Source: Tricholoma matsutake
Lineage: Eukaryota; Basidiomycota; Agaricomycetes; Agaricales; Tricholomataceae
Direction: 5' to 3'
DNA length: 64,000 nucleotides
Assembly (NCBI GenBank): GCA_026075535.2
Contig: AP026544.2
Coordinates: 8,866,001 to 8,930,000, forward strand
Numbering within the stretch: position 1 is the first letter of the stretch; each line of letters starts with the position of its first letter. The notes under the pieces are model-generated. The model was not told the origin of the DNA. It searched no databases and was given only the letters and a program-made list of their open reading frames with translations. This document shows, one piece after another, positions 11,895-23,559 of the stretch. Both the position numbers and the translations under genes were made by a program.

Positions 11895-14482
11895 CTACAA
11901 TAATATTTCCCAGTTATACTGACGATCCCTGTCCAATTCTTCATTGGATTCGTCGATTGCCATGGCAAAAGAATCTCTATCATATTCATCTTCCATTCCT
12001 GATGCCGGAGATTCCATTATCCTGGGCATGACCATCCTAGGTCTCTCAGCCTCCTGTTCCTTTGTTATTGCGCCATCACTCTCATCTACATTCTCAACCT
12101 CTGGCATGATATTCAATGCAACCTCTGGGGCTACCACTTGTGAAGCCATCTCTCATACATCCTGTCCACTCACCAAAGCTGCATGGGATGGTCCCCCAAC
12201 AGGTCGTTCTTCCTCCATTGCAGCATCAGAGGTTCAATGATACTGACCGGAAGGATTCGGACTTGGTGTAATCCTGAGTTTGTTCAGCTGTAACATGCTG
12301 GGCTGAATAATGTCATTGGAGTAAGGAGAGGGATATGGGACAATGTTCATAGAATGTGAGGGATAGGGTGATGATGAAAAGCGGGATGGTGGCATGCTGA
12401 GACTCTCCATGGCACCTCCATCCTCAGGTGTTTGGCGGTCGGAGGGCATTGTAGGTTGGGACATGACTTTGGTCAACGTTTGCCAATGCTGTTCCAGGAG
12501 TGCAGTATGGGCATTGTGGTTGCTGATAAGCACCCTTTGGCTCATTTCCATTGCTACCATCATCTCCTTCATCTTCCTCATCTCCTCTCGCATCTCTGTG
12601 ACCTCCTTAGTCAGTCGGTTATTCTCCCATTGAAGCTGTTGCACCATCACCATTTCTCCCTCAACACTCACCTCACCATTGTTGACAACTTGGACAGCCT
12701 CACTGACCTGTTCCCCTTTCTGATTTACGAAGTAAAGGTACTCTGATGGTACCTGCCCCAATGGATGCACTGTTACCACCCCTGGACTCCCTCGGCAAGT
12801 CTCTCCACCATCCGACATGGCTTTGTCCTCATCCGTCTTCCTGGATTTTGACTTGGAATGACTTCTTGGCTTTGCTTTTCCTTTCACCTTTGGTGTCACC
12901 ACTGCTGCCCTTGTTGGTTTTGAAGTCGTCCCTCTCTTTGGTGTCACTGGTGGCTTTGGCATCAATCCCCTGCTTGGGTTGATGAAGCCTTAGCTGCCTC
13001 AGGTGGCCTTGAAGTGCTTCAGGTCCTGGTTGATCGGCGTAGGCTTGGGTTCGATGGGGAGGGTTCCAACATGTTTTCATCACCCAATGCAGGTGTTGTT
13101 GGGGTTGCTCTTGGTTCTGACTTGATGACCTGTGTCTTTCCTTCCTTCGTCACTGTCACTTTCCCTCTTATCCGCCACTCCCCAACAACCTTTGTACACT
13201 TCTGCTTGTGACCTCGACATGACAAACAAGTGGTGTTGCCCACATACACACATCTCACCTCCAGCTTCACACACCTTGCACAAGCCTCCGTGTTGCCCAA
13301 ATTCAGTAGACACATGGTCTCTGTTCCAGGCTTCATGCTTGATTTTGATGTTGTTGCCTTGGGTTGTGATCTTCTTGAGGGTTGTGATGACCCCTCCACA
13401 GGCTGGTCGACCTCCTCCAAATCCACATCCATCGCCTCTGCTGTATCCTTCTGCTTTCCTTTAACATCCACCTTCTTCATCCTGCTCCGCCCTCTCTCTC
13501 CTGCTTCTTCCAACCAGGCCTCTTCCTTTATCTCATCAGAAGAGTTGTTCACATACTCACTGCTTTTGATATGAGTCTGTGAATGGCTCCTCCATCCCAT
13601 GGGAGTCATTTTCAAAAGCTGGTATTGTGTTGACAGATCCACTGTCATTCTGGCCAAAGGAATGCTACGATGACTTGAAGCTGGGTCAGTTGAAGTGGGC
13701 AGTGGGGGAATAATTTGCAACATTTCATCCCTCAAACGAATCTGGATGTTGCCTGGGATGACGATTGGATTTATTATAGAGGCAGCTACTCTGTTCCAAA
13801 CTGCACGAGGTACTATATGTGATTCAATATGTAGATAATTCAAGCTAAACTGAGTGAAACCTACCTGGTGTCTGATGCCCTTCTGAAAACCACTCCCGAG
13901 TACTGCTGCCCTCCTCTGAAAGCATCAGGTGGTACCACAACAAGGGGTCATCCCGCTTTATCTTGCCAAAGTTGACTTCCGTTCCTTGAGTATCAGCTCG
14001 GTCAAGCTGCAAGGCCGCGCTGATGAGCAGACGAGATAGGACAAAGTCATATCTGCCATCTCCCTCACATTCCAGTACATCTTGAGCACCCGATGAAGTA
14101 GTGTACTAGGAAGTACAGTTAGAAACTCATTGACAGGTAAATTGAGTTAACGTACAATCCAACTCTTCAATTTTTCCTCATTTACTGTATAGCCTTGGCT
14201 ATGTTGTAGAAGAACAATCTCCAGCTTGCACTCGTCGATCCATACCAACAACTGTTGCCCAATGAGGGTATTCAATCCCTGATTTGATAGAAATGATATG
14301 TTATAGGATGAAATTTGGATAGTTAACAGACATACTGGTGAGTTTGGAAGTTCTTGAAGGAGTAGTAAAAGATCTTCATCACCTCCAAAGATGGCCTTTG
14401 TGACGGATCGATGGAGATGTGGTTGAATGGAAGGGAGGATGTCATTGATGTAAGATTCAGCAACTTGATTGTAGGAAGGCAT
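11895..14482 (-). pseudogene. Cysteine-cluster / coiled-coil protein, decayed C-terminus
   Basis: One spliced minus-strand gene: the start at 14482 (MPSYNQVAESY) leads through exons to about 14160, 14100-13865 and a long exon from about 13815. Introns fit between WI and YTTSSGAQ (50 bp), and between EGHQTPG and VPRAVWNR. Near residues 370-400 is a double motif CARCVKLEVRC / CLSCRGHKQKC (C-x2-C-x6-C twice), reminiscent of zinc-binding clusters of fungal regulators but not a standard Zn2Cys6 domain. It is followed by Lys/Pro-rich sequence and a coiled coil (QLQWENNRLTKEVTEMREEM) at about 12560-12640. The frame stops at TGA 12234-12236, but the same frame continues with acidic sequence to 11895, interrupted once more by TGA at 12153-12155; both fit lost CGA codons. 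Function is unknown; a nuclear DNA-binding role is inferred. Unlike the Myb partner, nothing ties it to a specific transposon. Confidence 0.55.
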
Positions 14483-14662
14483 TTGCAGAGTTGATATCCG
14501 AAGCTGAAGGGCAAAGTATTGTTAATTGATTGAGTGAACAATGTTGAAGTACTGGATCAGTATTTTTTGTGAGAATCCAATTGGAACCACATGGTAAGTC
14601 AATTGATCAATCGAGAACTTGTGTACTAAAACAATTTGAACATCCCCAAAACCAATATTCCA
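14483..14662. promoter_or_regulatory. Shared intergenic region of a divergent gene pair
   Basis: About 180 bp separates the starts of the minus-strand cysteine-cluster gene (14482) and the plus-strand gene (14663). The spacing implies a common bidirectional promoter. No specific operator motif could be identified. Confidence 0.4.
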
Positions 14663-15978
14663 ATGCCAAAGATCAAGGTAAGTGAATTGTAATACTAATT
14701 TAGTTGTAATTACATTGTTTTCAGGTGGTCCCAAAATCAAAACAACCTGCTCCCTCTATGCCGGACTACCAACCCTCATCCAGACTGACAAAGCATCAAA
14801 AGTTGGACTTATCTTTGGATGGCAGTACATCTGCTGTCCCCAACCCCAACACAGCTCCACTAACTCTTTCTACTGCTGAAATCGAGCCTCCGATGGTTCA
14901 TTCTGGATTTCAGCCATCTTCAAAACTGAGAACTTGTCCAAAACTGAGCAGATCGATGGTCGCCAGTACCTCCACCCTCCCTGAAACACTGGCACCTCCT
15001 CAGGTTCCAATAGCCATAATGAGACTGCCAGCTATCCATCCCCAATTTCAAGATGGTTCTGTGGGGGGACTCATTCCGTCTTCCCAATTCTATGGCATGC
15101 CGGTGCCCACACTTCCACTTGGTGGATATGTTGAGGAGGGTGATGATAGACATGTGAGGTTCAAGAGTCCACTGGAGGAGGGAACCCCACTCCACATATG
15201 ACAGGCGACTATAAACAAGCACCGGATGGAAGGAATTATGGAAGGAAATGTTAAGTTGGATTTGCTACTTCCACTGCCATTACTGCCATTGCCGCCCCCG
15301 CCTCTTCCTCTCAGGACAAGGCCTGTATTCATTCCTCACCCACCAACACCCCCAATTGTCACCATCCCGAAAACTCTGTCATCTCCAGCCTCCGACCCCA
15401 TCAACTTTGCTTCTACACCTGACTATGATGTCAGAACGACAATATGCAGCGAGGAACAGCCATCCCCGAAATGGCCACGATCTCATACACCGCCTTCTCT
15501 GACCTCTGAAGACAATCGATCACCCAAACCAGAAACTGAGGAAGAGGAGCAGGTGGACCAGCTGGGGGATGATGGTGGCGATGAATCGGATGAGGTGGAG
15601 TTTGTGGAGGAGGAGAATCTGCAGGAGACGGTGGGGATAGTGGAAGTGGATGACATCATGCTGGGATCTGGGAAAGCGGTGAAGGGAAAGGGGAGAGCAG
15701 TAGAGGATCGGGGGGAAGAAATGATTGAAGAGTCGGCGGCTTCAGTCCGCTCCTTCCTCTTGCGGCCTGGCATCGAGGAGTTGATGAAGGATTTGGGTTT
15801 GGAAAGTGGAAGTGGAGAGGCAATAAGAGGCATTGAGGTAAGGACAACAGCAAAGGAAAAGCAGGCCATCCTGCTCTCCAGGTTGTTGGAAGCAGAGTTA
15901 TATCTTGCAGCTGGTGTTGAACAACTGCATGATTGCCTCAAGACATATGTAGCTAACAATTCAAAATTTGAGTTGTAG
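14663..15978 (+). pseudogene. Low-complexity hypothetical protein, one nonsense codon
   Basis: Not recognised. The start at 14663 gives a five-codon first exon (MPKIK), a 47-bp intron (14678-14724) with good GT..AG ends, then VVPKSKQPAPSMPDY. The protein is Ser/Pro-rich, then has a proline run (LPLPPPPLPLR), an acidic stretch (SDEVEFVEEENLQE) and a helical C-terminus with RSFLLRPGIEELMKDLGLE and AKEKQAILLSRLLEAELYLA. TGA at 15199-15201 interrupts an otherwise continuous frame (HI-stop-QATINKHRMEG) where CGA would fit. It is divergent to the cysteine-cluster gene, which suggests that the two were co-expressed partners. Composition suggests a disordered scaffold or regulator. Confidence 0.5.
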
Positions 15979-16189
15979 TTTACATTATTTTAATGAATGC
16001 CAATATTGGGATGTAAGCTTGAAGCAGGAATGAGTACATCAGAGTGAATTATATTATCACTGACACTAACACTACTTAAATATATTTGGCTGAAACAGTC
16101 CAACAAAAGTATAGAAAAGTGGAAATATACTGATGTTCTGATCTGATGTTCCCACATTGATGAACCAATTCCAATGGTACTAATCTCAA

Positions 16190-16365
16190 TAAAATTCCAA
16201 CACAATGGACTTACATCAATGGAACAATCTTCTCCCGATGTACCTACCCTGATAGTTCAATCCCGACATTCTTACCCCGATGGACCAATCAAGATCTACT
16301 CACCGAGATGGTTCAATCCTGATGTACTCACCCTGATGGTTCAATCCAGCCACAAGTAGAGGACA
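16190..16365. repeat. Degenerate tandem repeat, about 28 bp
   Basis: Repeated units of the type GATGGTTCAATCC followed by TGATGTACTCACCC, five or six copies with point differences. No gene. The stretch 15979-16189 before it shows nothing that I can name. Confidence 0.65.
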
Positions 16366-16489
16366 AATAAATATTCAAGGTCTACTATGAATCTATGATG
16401 CTGATATGTAATATGGGCATTTGCTACCATGTAGTCTCTTGGAAGGCTAAGATGTAGCAATGGTAAGAGCCTCATCTCATTGTCTAATA

Positions 16490-16930
16490 CACTGCTAACA
16501 TGACCTACATGGGCCTACCATAACATTCATAGTCTACTGCTTCAATATGTCCTATAGGCCCACCCATCAGCCATGGTCTGCTCCAATGCTAACATATCAC
16601 ATAGGCCCACCCATTATACATGATCCATACCAGTCCCAAAATTACACTTGGGCCCACCCCATCATCCATGGTCTACTGCTAAGTCCTCATGTCCTATAAG
16701 CCCACCCATCATCTATGGTCTATTCCAATACTAACATATCCCATGGGCCCACCCATCACATGTGGTATAAAGCTCTACTCATTTCACCCATGAGCCCATT
16801 CTATTTAAATGAACTTATACCTGCCAGATGAGCCCACACATCTTCTAATGGTCTATTACAGTCTATGGGCCCACATTAGCTGGACCATTAAATATGGCCT
16901 AAAGCCACCATTAGTTAGTCCATATATAAT
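16490..16930. repeat. Degenerate tandem repeat, about 55-65 bp
   Basis: Recurring cores GGGCCCACCCATCA, CCATGGTCTACTGC and TAACATATCCCAT follow one another about seven times, increasingly diverged to the right. No reading frame of note. Confidence 0.7.
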
Positions 16931-17500
16931 GGTCTAAAGTCACTGAGAGTTGTGGCTTGTGGGGTGGATATGGGAGTGGCAGTGGTGGGACACCACAATG
17001 ACGAGTCAACAACAATGAAGAGCACCTGCCCCCCAGCCTTGCAAGCAACTGCTCGCAGGGTGGATTGTGGGTGCTACATATGACAGTGAGGATAACAAGG
17101 GGAACAGGAACAGTGGAACGACAGAATGGGAATGACAAGGAGAGCCTAGCAGGTAAGCCCCCCCTGCCACATTGCAGCTTCCCCAAACTAACAAAGACAT
17201 GAGGCAGCACACCACTGCAAGTGCCTGCTCGCAGGGTGCGATGCCGATGCTGATGCTGATGGCAGCATGACAAGGATGGCCACTTCCACTACAGCACCCC
17301 CAACCACCGCTGTGAGCAACTGCTCATGGGGTGGAAATGGGGAGCATGACACAAACACCAGGACAACAACAAACAACCCAGCACTTGCCCCAGCCCTGCA
17401 TCTTCATGGGGTGGGTTGTGGATGCTAGCGGCTGATGACAACGAGGATGACAGGGAGACAAATGACCTGGCCTTGTGAGCCACTGCTTGTGCAGGGGGAT
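16930..17500. repeat. GC-richer minisatellite family, copy 1
   Basis: Irregular units built around CTGCTCGCAGGGTGGA and CTGCTCATGGGGTGGA, spaced by CA/GA-rich DNA with ACAA and ATGACA runs, five recognisable cores. The same cores and spacers recur at 38580-39450 inside another element. Reading frames here are repeat artefacts. Confidence 0.65.
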
Positions 17501-17510
17501 CGTGATGTCT

Positions 17511-17575
17511 TTTTTGTTTTTGTTTTTGTTTTTGTTTTTGTTTTTGTTTTTGTTTTTGTTTTTGTTTTTGTTTTT
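17511..17575. repeat. (TTTTTG)n microsatellite
   Basis: About ten near-perfect hexamers of TTTTTG, followed by T-rich sequence to about 17635. Confidence 0.95.
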
Positions 17576-17654
17576 CATTTTCTTTTGTTTCATTTGTTTT
17601 CTTTCATTTTCATTTTCACTTTACTATAGTACTTGTATATGGTATATAGTAATT

Positions 17655-17870
17655 GGTCCTGACCAGTCAATGACTGGTCAGGACTGAAGTGCAGTCTGGA
17701 CCAGTTGAAACTGGTCCAGTGACTGCTTGTAACCATAGTGGACTGGTCCTATAGGGTCCAGTCCAGTTTTTTGTGCATATCGAAAATATTATAACTGGTT
17801 TGGTTATTGGTTCACCCTTGAGGAGGTGAAAGAACCAGACCAGACTGGACCTTGAAGCACTAGCCATTAC
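17655..17870 (+). repeat. Subterminal repeat block A, left
   Basis: Dense alternation of ACTGGTCC and GGACCAGT words (GGTCCAGTCCAGT, GACCAGACTGGACC). Its inner edge, CTTGAAGCACTAG, is matched in inverted orientation by TAGTGCTTGAAGGTCCAGTC at about 24230. Such hexamer-rich subterminal blocks are typical of hAT-like and other cut-and-paste elements. It is most simply the left end of an element whose right end is at 24225-24430. Confidence 0.55.
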
Positions 17871-18158
17871 AGCTTTACCAAAAGTGTTAGATGACTTTGG
17901 CTCAGAGAACCAGGTGGACATTCACTGTTCTGGAAGGAGGCCCAGAACCAATTAATGGCGGCAAGATCAGAACACTCAGGTATGTGTTCATCACAAATCA
18001 TCAATGCCCTGCTCATTAGTTAATTTTAGGTATGACTGTGGGAAAAACGATCTTGGGCTTGATTTTGGAACAGCCCACCCATCCTTCCAGGCTACTTTCT
18101 TGAAGCCATTTGCTGGATTTGTCAAACAGGTGTTTTGTGAGTTCCACCATTTTTTCCA

Positions 18159-19812
18159 TTGCACTTTGAGCCTGAATATGTAATACCAGCCTCAAACATG
18201 TGTGCAAGTTGTGCTATCATCATCAAATCCAACAACATAGATGACCTGCCGACAACTGCAGCTGACATGGCTGCGCTCTCCAGCATGATTGACATGGAAA
18301 CAATTTCCAGTGCTCATCTATGCTCTATCTCACTGGCACCTTCTATCTCCACATCTGTGCCTTCCCAAGTAACACTAGACAAGATATCTAGTCTCAACCC
18401 CTCATATTCTGTGTTCCTGCTGCTGCAAGAGCATCATGTACTTTCTGTTCCTCAGCATTCTACCACTGCATCCACCTCCTCACCAGATCCACCTGCTGAA
18501 GACATAATCGATCCACTCTTGTGAAGCATATTCAATCCTGCAGATGGTGCATCATCAATACACTGATGCTCGGGAACTCACCCCTCTTTACCGTATTCAC
18601 ATGCTGGAGATGCCATGCAGCTGCCACTTGAATATTCATTGATGCCTGTGGATGGTCAACCTGCTGCTCACTTGGAGAATGCACCCTCACCTTTCATGTG
18701 CTCTTCAAGCATTGCTCCACCCAAAAATCAACAGCCCCCTGCCCCCACATCACAATCTAACCCCCTAGTCATTGCCGCTCCTGGTGGTGCTCCAGCTGCT
18801 AGCCTGTTGACAGCTTCATCACCTTCATCTACTGCTCCTCCAAGTCTAGCTGCTCCCTCTAGCAATGGTCAATCTGTTGCTCACTTGGAGAATGCACCCT
18901 CACCTTTCATGTGCCCTTTGAGCATTGCTCCACCCAAAAATCAACAACCCCCTGCTCCCATGTCACCATCTAACCTGCCAGATGTTGCTGCTCCCTCTGG
19001 CAACAGTGACCCAGGGACAGCATGATCAACTATGTCGAGCATAACTACTGTTCCAAAGACACATGCTGCAAAGCAAACTGCACTTACTACGGGTGAACCT
19101 ATGGGTGAAGGCGGAAGGGGTCAGCACCTGCACAAGGCACCCGCAACCAAGGTGATCATCCCTCTTATGGACATGTCATAGAAGGTTCCGGAATGGCTGC
19201 AACTTGCACAAGAGTTCATTGTAGATAAAACTACTGGACCAAGTTGGGATCATTGTGTAACTGCCTGGTTTGCATTTGAAGGGACGTTTTCTGTGGATGA
19301 GGTCATGTCGGTGTGTGCAATCACTCTGGAATGTTTGTATCATATGCGCTAACCTAACCATTCTAGTCGAGGCTCCCTGAATCCAAAAGTTGACCAGCAG
19401 CCCTTTCCGAGTGGCTGCATACAAGGGATTACTTCCATCCCCCAGAGATATCTGACCCTGCTGCATTCGGCCTAGAGTGGTTAGTCTGGTGGAATGCTTT
19501 GCAACCAGCATGGAGGAAAGCACAGACCCATGGTGCTCTACTGGTCATGCTTGATCCTAAGCACCCATCAAACCACAACCTCTGGTCATTATGCAAAGGT
19601 GGCCCCAATGGATTAGTCACAGTCTTGATCAGCTTGAAGTATTGGCATTTGGCTAGTGGTGATGGTAACATGTGGATGCATGCCGTCAATGATCTGACTT
19701 CCTGTTTTGTGGATGTGGCAGTTTCAATTCCAGCAAAGCTAAGTGATTCAAGGTAAACACCACAATTTCCCTGTCTTACACTGATGTTATTCACTAGGGT
19801 GGCAAAGAAGAG
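18159..19812 (+). pseudogene. Fungal-restricted protein of unknown function, heavily decayed
   Basis: One plus-strand frame runs through the region with TGA stops at 18522, 18564 and 19023 and a TAG at 19179. Its middle is a Pro/Ala/Ser-rich segment in which a block of about 36 residues (HLENAPSPFMC ... APPKNQQPPAP) occurs twice in tandem. The C-terminal half matches my memory of an expanded Agaricomycete family: VPEWLQLAQEFI, SWDHCVTAWFAFE, an intron of about 59 bp (about 19309-19367), then LSEWLHTRDY, PPEISDPAAFGLEWLVWWNALQP and GGPNGLVTVLISLKYW. A fifth stop (TGA near 19391) lies where CGA would fit. No function is known to me. Exons may also exist at 17925-18130, where a GT..AG pair is visible. 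Confidence 0.6.
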
Positions 19813-19849
19813 GAAGATTTGAAGATTTCTAGTCATCATAACTCATTTG

Positions 19850-20635
19850 CTGTGCTGCCTGATCAGTAATCTCGGTATTTCACATGTCTTGTACATTCTG
19901 TCTTACCGTTGCTGTGCATACTAGTTGGTAGTTTCACAAGTCTAGTTTCTTGGGATTGTTGCTTGTTGCGCTACTGCATGTACTATAACATATCATAATT
20001 GATTCTTGCTCCTATGTGAAGGGTTGGCTTGCTATGATAATCGCAATGTGTTGAAGCAGGGGGCAAAAAAATCTGGGTGGCTATGTTTTCATGAACTATC
20101 ATTTCTGTATCCTAACACTTTCAACCTGTCATTGATCACAAACTATTAATACACTGCCAAGCTGCCCACCAGTCCAGATCACTCACAGATCCATATCCCA
20201 GGAACAGCAATGGATTGATTGACAGAAAAGAATCCTGGATATAAAAGGATTTATTGGGGTGGGGGGGGCAACCAAACAGCTGGTGGGAAATGTGCCCAAT
20301 GTGCAGGGGCAGAGTGGAGCCAACCGACCATAATCTGAACATCACGTGGATTTGTGATATATAATGTTGACCTGTAATTACATACCTGCATATATCAGCA
20401 TATAACCTGTCATTACAGTTCTTTTATATATATCAGAAGGATGTAATAGCCTGGATGATTAGACTTCATAGAATGAGACATCTCCAGCTGCATTTGACAT
20501 CGAAAAGAAGCCAAGACTCCCTCTAGCTTGCATGCAATGGGATCATTGAGCATATCAATATACCAATTGATGACAGAAGTTTCCTGAAGCACTTTGTGAT
20601 GCATTGGACAGATGCATCAACATTGACATTTAGTG
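19850..20635. other. No gene seen
   Basis: AT-rich sequence with short frames only; a G run at 20255-20268. Nothing recognisable. Confidence 0.5.
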
Positions 20636-22345
20636 ATGTGTATGGCCCAGCCTGAGGCCGTGCCAAGCTGGGTCCAAATAGGCCAAGCCAAGCCAGGCCA
20701 AAATGATGGCTTTGGCCCAGCCTAGCATCCTGAAAAGCCAAAGCCAGGCTGTCAGGCTGCAGCTTTCACAAGCAATGGAGGAACATTTGTCATTGCAGAA
20801 ATTTACAGCTTGGGTAATCACCAGATCATCAAACTTTCATTTATCAACTTTGCATGGACACATCCATTTTTGTTCCCTGTCACTTTTTGTCTGCCCACTG
20901 CCATCGCCCCTCTTTATGGCTCCTCATATGCCTATCTGTCCTTTCCTGAGTCTTCATTTTTGCTCAAGTACATGTACAATGTAACCATCTGTGGTCTATT
21001 TTTCAAATATTTATGACAACGATGTGCCCAACTCTTGTTTCCCATTTCCCCCTCAACTCATGCCATACACTGTTCAATTGCCTCTTCTGTACCCAAAATG
21101 TGCACTCCAAAAACCATTAAACTACTTGTCAAAGACATCAGTGCTCTCTCAAGCTCATTGTCAGATGCCGTACCAAAGGGATCCAAAGATGATAAAATCT
21201 GGTCTGTTATGAACACTAAGGAAGGTGATATTCCACATGAGACTTTCAACTGCTGATTTGATGCATTGTTTGGGGAGGATTGCAGTGATTCTAGTGGCTG
21301 CCTTCACCATGTCTGCCAGGGCAAACTTGGAATGGGTCTTGTGGTATCTTACCTTTTGAAAATCAACTGGACTGATTTCCCCCTGGATCTCGTTGAGCTC
21401 AAACTGCATATCTATATTGATGGATTATTAGATGAGTGGACGTATCTCACCCAGCATGAACACTCAACCTCATGGTGAAGCTCAAGGACACTGCCAACAG
21501 TGAGATGCCTCAACTTTCCTTCCAGCGCAAAGCTGTCCAGGATTTCTACTTCTGACAAGCTGACAAGAATGACCCTCCTACTTCTTCAGCAGTGGGTGCT
21601 GACCCAAATGTGCCCTCCTCAGCTAGTGCAGTGCTGACTCCACAAAACAAGCATAACATTTCTTCCGTTGCTGATGATGACAGTGATGCTGAAGATAGAA
21701 TTGTCAATCAGCCAGTGCCACATATGTTGTCTTTGTATCCTAAGCTTACTGTCTCTGACAGCAATCCAGTGGTGGGGCATAAGCATTCCAGATTGAATAT
21801 TCATACAAGCAACTAATATAAGTTCACAGTACAACTCACAGTGCTATCATTCTGCATGGGGCCCCTCACACAGGACTATCTGGCAATTACATATGTCCTC
21901 ATCCATTTCAAGTGAATGTGCATTCTTGCAGGGTAGGATTACAATATCAAAATGATGCAGTCATCTCAAGGGCAACATTGTGGAGGCCCTGCAGTGTATC
22001 AAGTGTGCAATCCAGCATGATTTACTTTTTCAAGAACCTGCACCATCATTGATATTGGAAGCAGAGGAAACTAGTGACCAAGAGCTGGACGGTGCGGGAG
22101 CCAGAGGGGACTCAGGAGACCTTGAGGAGTCAGATGTTGAAGAGTTTTTGTGGGATGGGCTATTGATTGAGGATGAGGATGAGGATGAGGAGACAATGTA
22201 TTGGTCTGAGTAGCTTAGTAGCTTCCCATATTATTGTCAGCTGACCTGTAGACAACAAAAAATCAACATTTACATACAAAAGCTGTGGCCTAGGCCAGGC
22301 CAAGCCAAAGCCAGGGCTTTCAGGCCAAGCTAGGCTGGAACACCA
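20636..22345 (+). mobile_element. hAT-like element with a decayed transposase
   Basis: Both ends carry GGCCAAGCC / AAAGCCAGG words: left at 20640-20765, right at 22285-22345, with CCAGCCTAGC...CCTGAAA read in opposite orientations, as expected for subterminal inverted repeats. Inside, plus-strand pieces at about 21895-22213 resemble the hAT dimerisation domain (SSECAFLQGRITISK, then VEALQCIKCAIQHDLLF) followed by an acidic tail (EDEDEDEETMYW). The upstream part (21035-21480) is in several frames with stops and would be the eroded catalytic region. No clear 8-bp target duplication was found. Confidence 0.6.
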
Positions 22346-22647
22346 CTATTCACATTGTCATCTCCACCATTGAACAGTCCATCTTCCTGTGTATTTTTTG
22401 CATTCAAAACAGCCCAGCATATATCTTCATCTGTTGTCTCATTGATAACCTGTGACTCATCAGCTGGATTGAGCACTGCCTCAATATCCATTCTGCTGCT
22501 TGCCTGAAGTACCCCAGTTGATTCCAACTTGTCAAGAGCATGCTTCATTGTTGAGCCATTTCTTGTCAACTGATAATATTGACTTCTTCTCATGCAGCTG
22601 AGCCTGGAACTTCTCTTTTTTGGATTTAACCTGAGTGTCAAGACCAA
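22330..22647 (-). pseudogene. Transposase tail fragment, possibly DDE_1/pogo type
   Basis: A single minus-strand frame of 105 codons with TMKHALDKLESTGVLQASS, RMDIEAVLNPADESQVI and TTDEDICWAVLNAKN. From memory this resembles the acidic C-terminal region that follows DDE_1 endonuclease domains in fungal pogo-like transposases. The catalytic domain is absent. It overlaps the right end of the hAT-like element, so it is probably interrupted by it. Confidence 0.4.
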
Positions 22648-22649
22648 TT

Positions 22650-23539
22650 CCTCTGACTGGATTTCTGATCATCTCCACCAACTTGTCTGGCTGCCTTGCA
22701 GCACAGCTGGCCTCCTATCTGCAGCACAGCCTGAACATGAAATTCCTTTATTTCAAACAGTTCCAGGTCATTGCATTGGGAGGCTGGTTACTAGCTATCA
22801 CTGCCTCGGTAATTCTGGTTGCTTCCAGGCTTAGTATTTAACATAGCCATTTCTGTCTTGCATTAGGCAGTTTGTAAATCAACCAAGTTAACTCAAAATC
22901 CTCATCTAAGTCTTTCTTAACTACTATCTTGTTCTCCTCTGGAACCTATATCCCCCTCCTTTACCCTTGTCTTGAAATTAGGACACTTGATGAGGAGAAG
23001 GGCACAACTTCTTACAAGTTGAAGCCAAGTCCTTTCTGTCCCCTTTCACTTGGTGTGTTCCCCCTAGTGGACTCCATACCAGAACTCCACTGGATTCCCT
23101 CTCTCTTTCTGTTTCCTCTTGCAACCTCCAACAACTGTTGACTGGGTCTGGCTGGAAATCTGACATCATCCTTTTGAGTTCAGCTCTTAACACTGATCCT
23201 GCAAGATTTTCAGCCCTTTTTTCAGGACCTCAAGAGGCCTTAATGGCATGGGTAGCTGGAACTTGAGTATTGAAGAAGTAAATTATATGTTTCACATCAT
23301 AGTTTACATGGCCAACTGCACTAATATATATATGGTAATAAATTGTATAGGTTTTACTTCCCAACAGGTATGTGTTATGGGTTCAAATTCCCCACCTACC
23401 AACTTGGTGGATCAAAAAATCTATGGGTTATTGGAGAGTATGGGTTATCAGGGCTATGGGTTATGAGGGAGTTGACTGTAGTACAGAATTAGCTTGTAAC
23501 TTGAATTTAATGGCAGATATTTTCAAATAATCTTGTTCA
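22650..23539. other. No gene seen
   Basis: Short frames in all directions, no motif. It may hold the eroded N-terminal part of the Harbinger transposase that follows. Confidence 0.4.
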
Positions 23540-23559
23540 TTTTCTCCTCTCCTCCCTTC

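Noticed and set aside
15483..15959. Minus-strand serine-rich 158-codon frame
   Set aside because: Shadow of the acidic segment of the plus-strand gene at 14663-15978.
17324..17690. ORFs over the TTTTTG microsatellite (Lys/Asn or Phe/Val repeats)
   Set aside because: Simple-sequence translation, no gene context.
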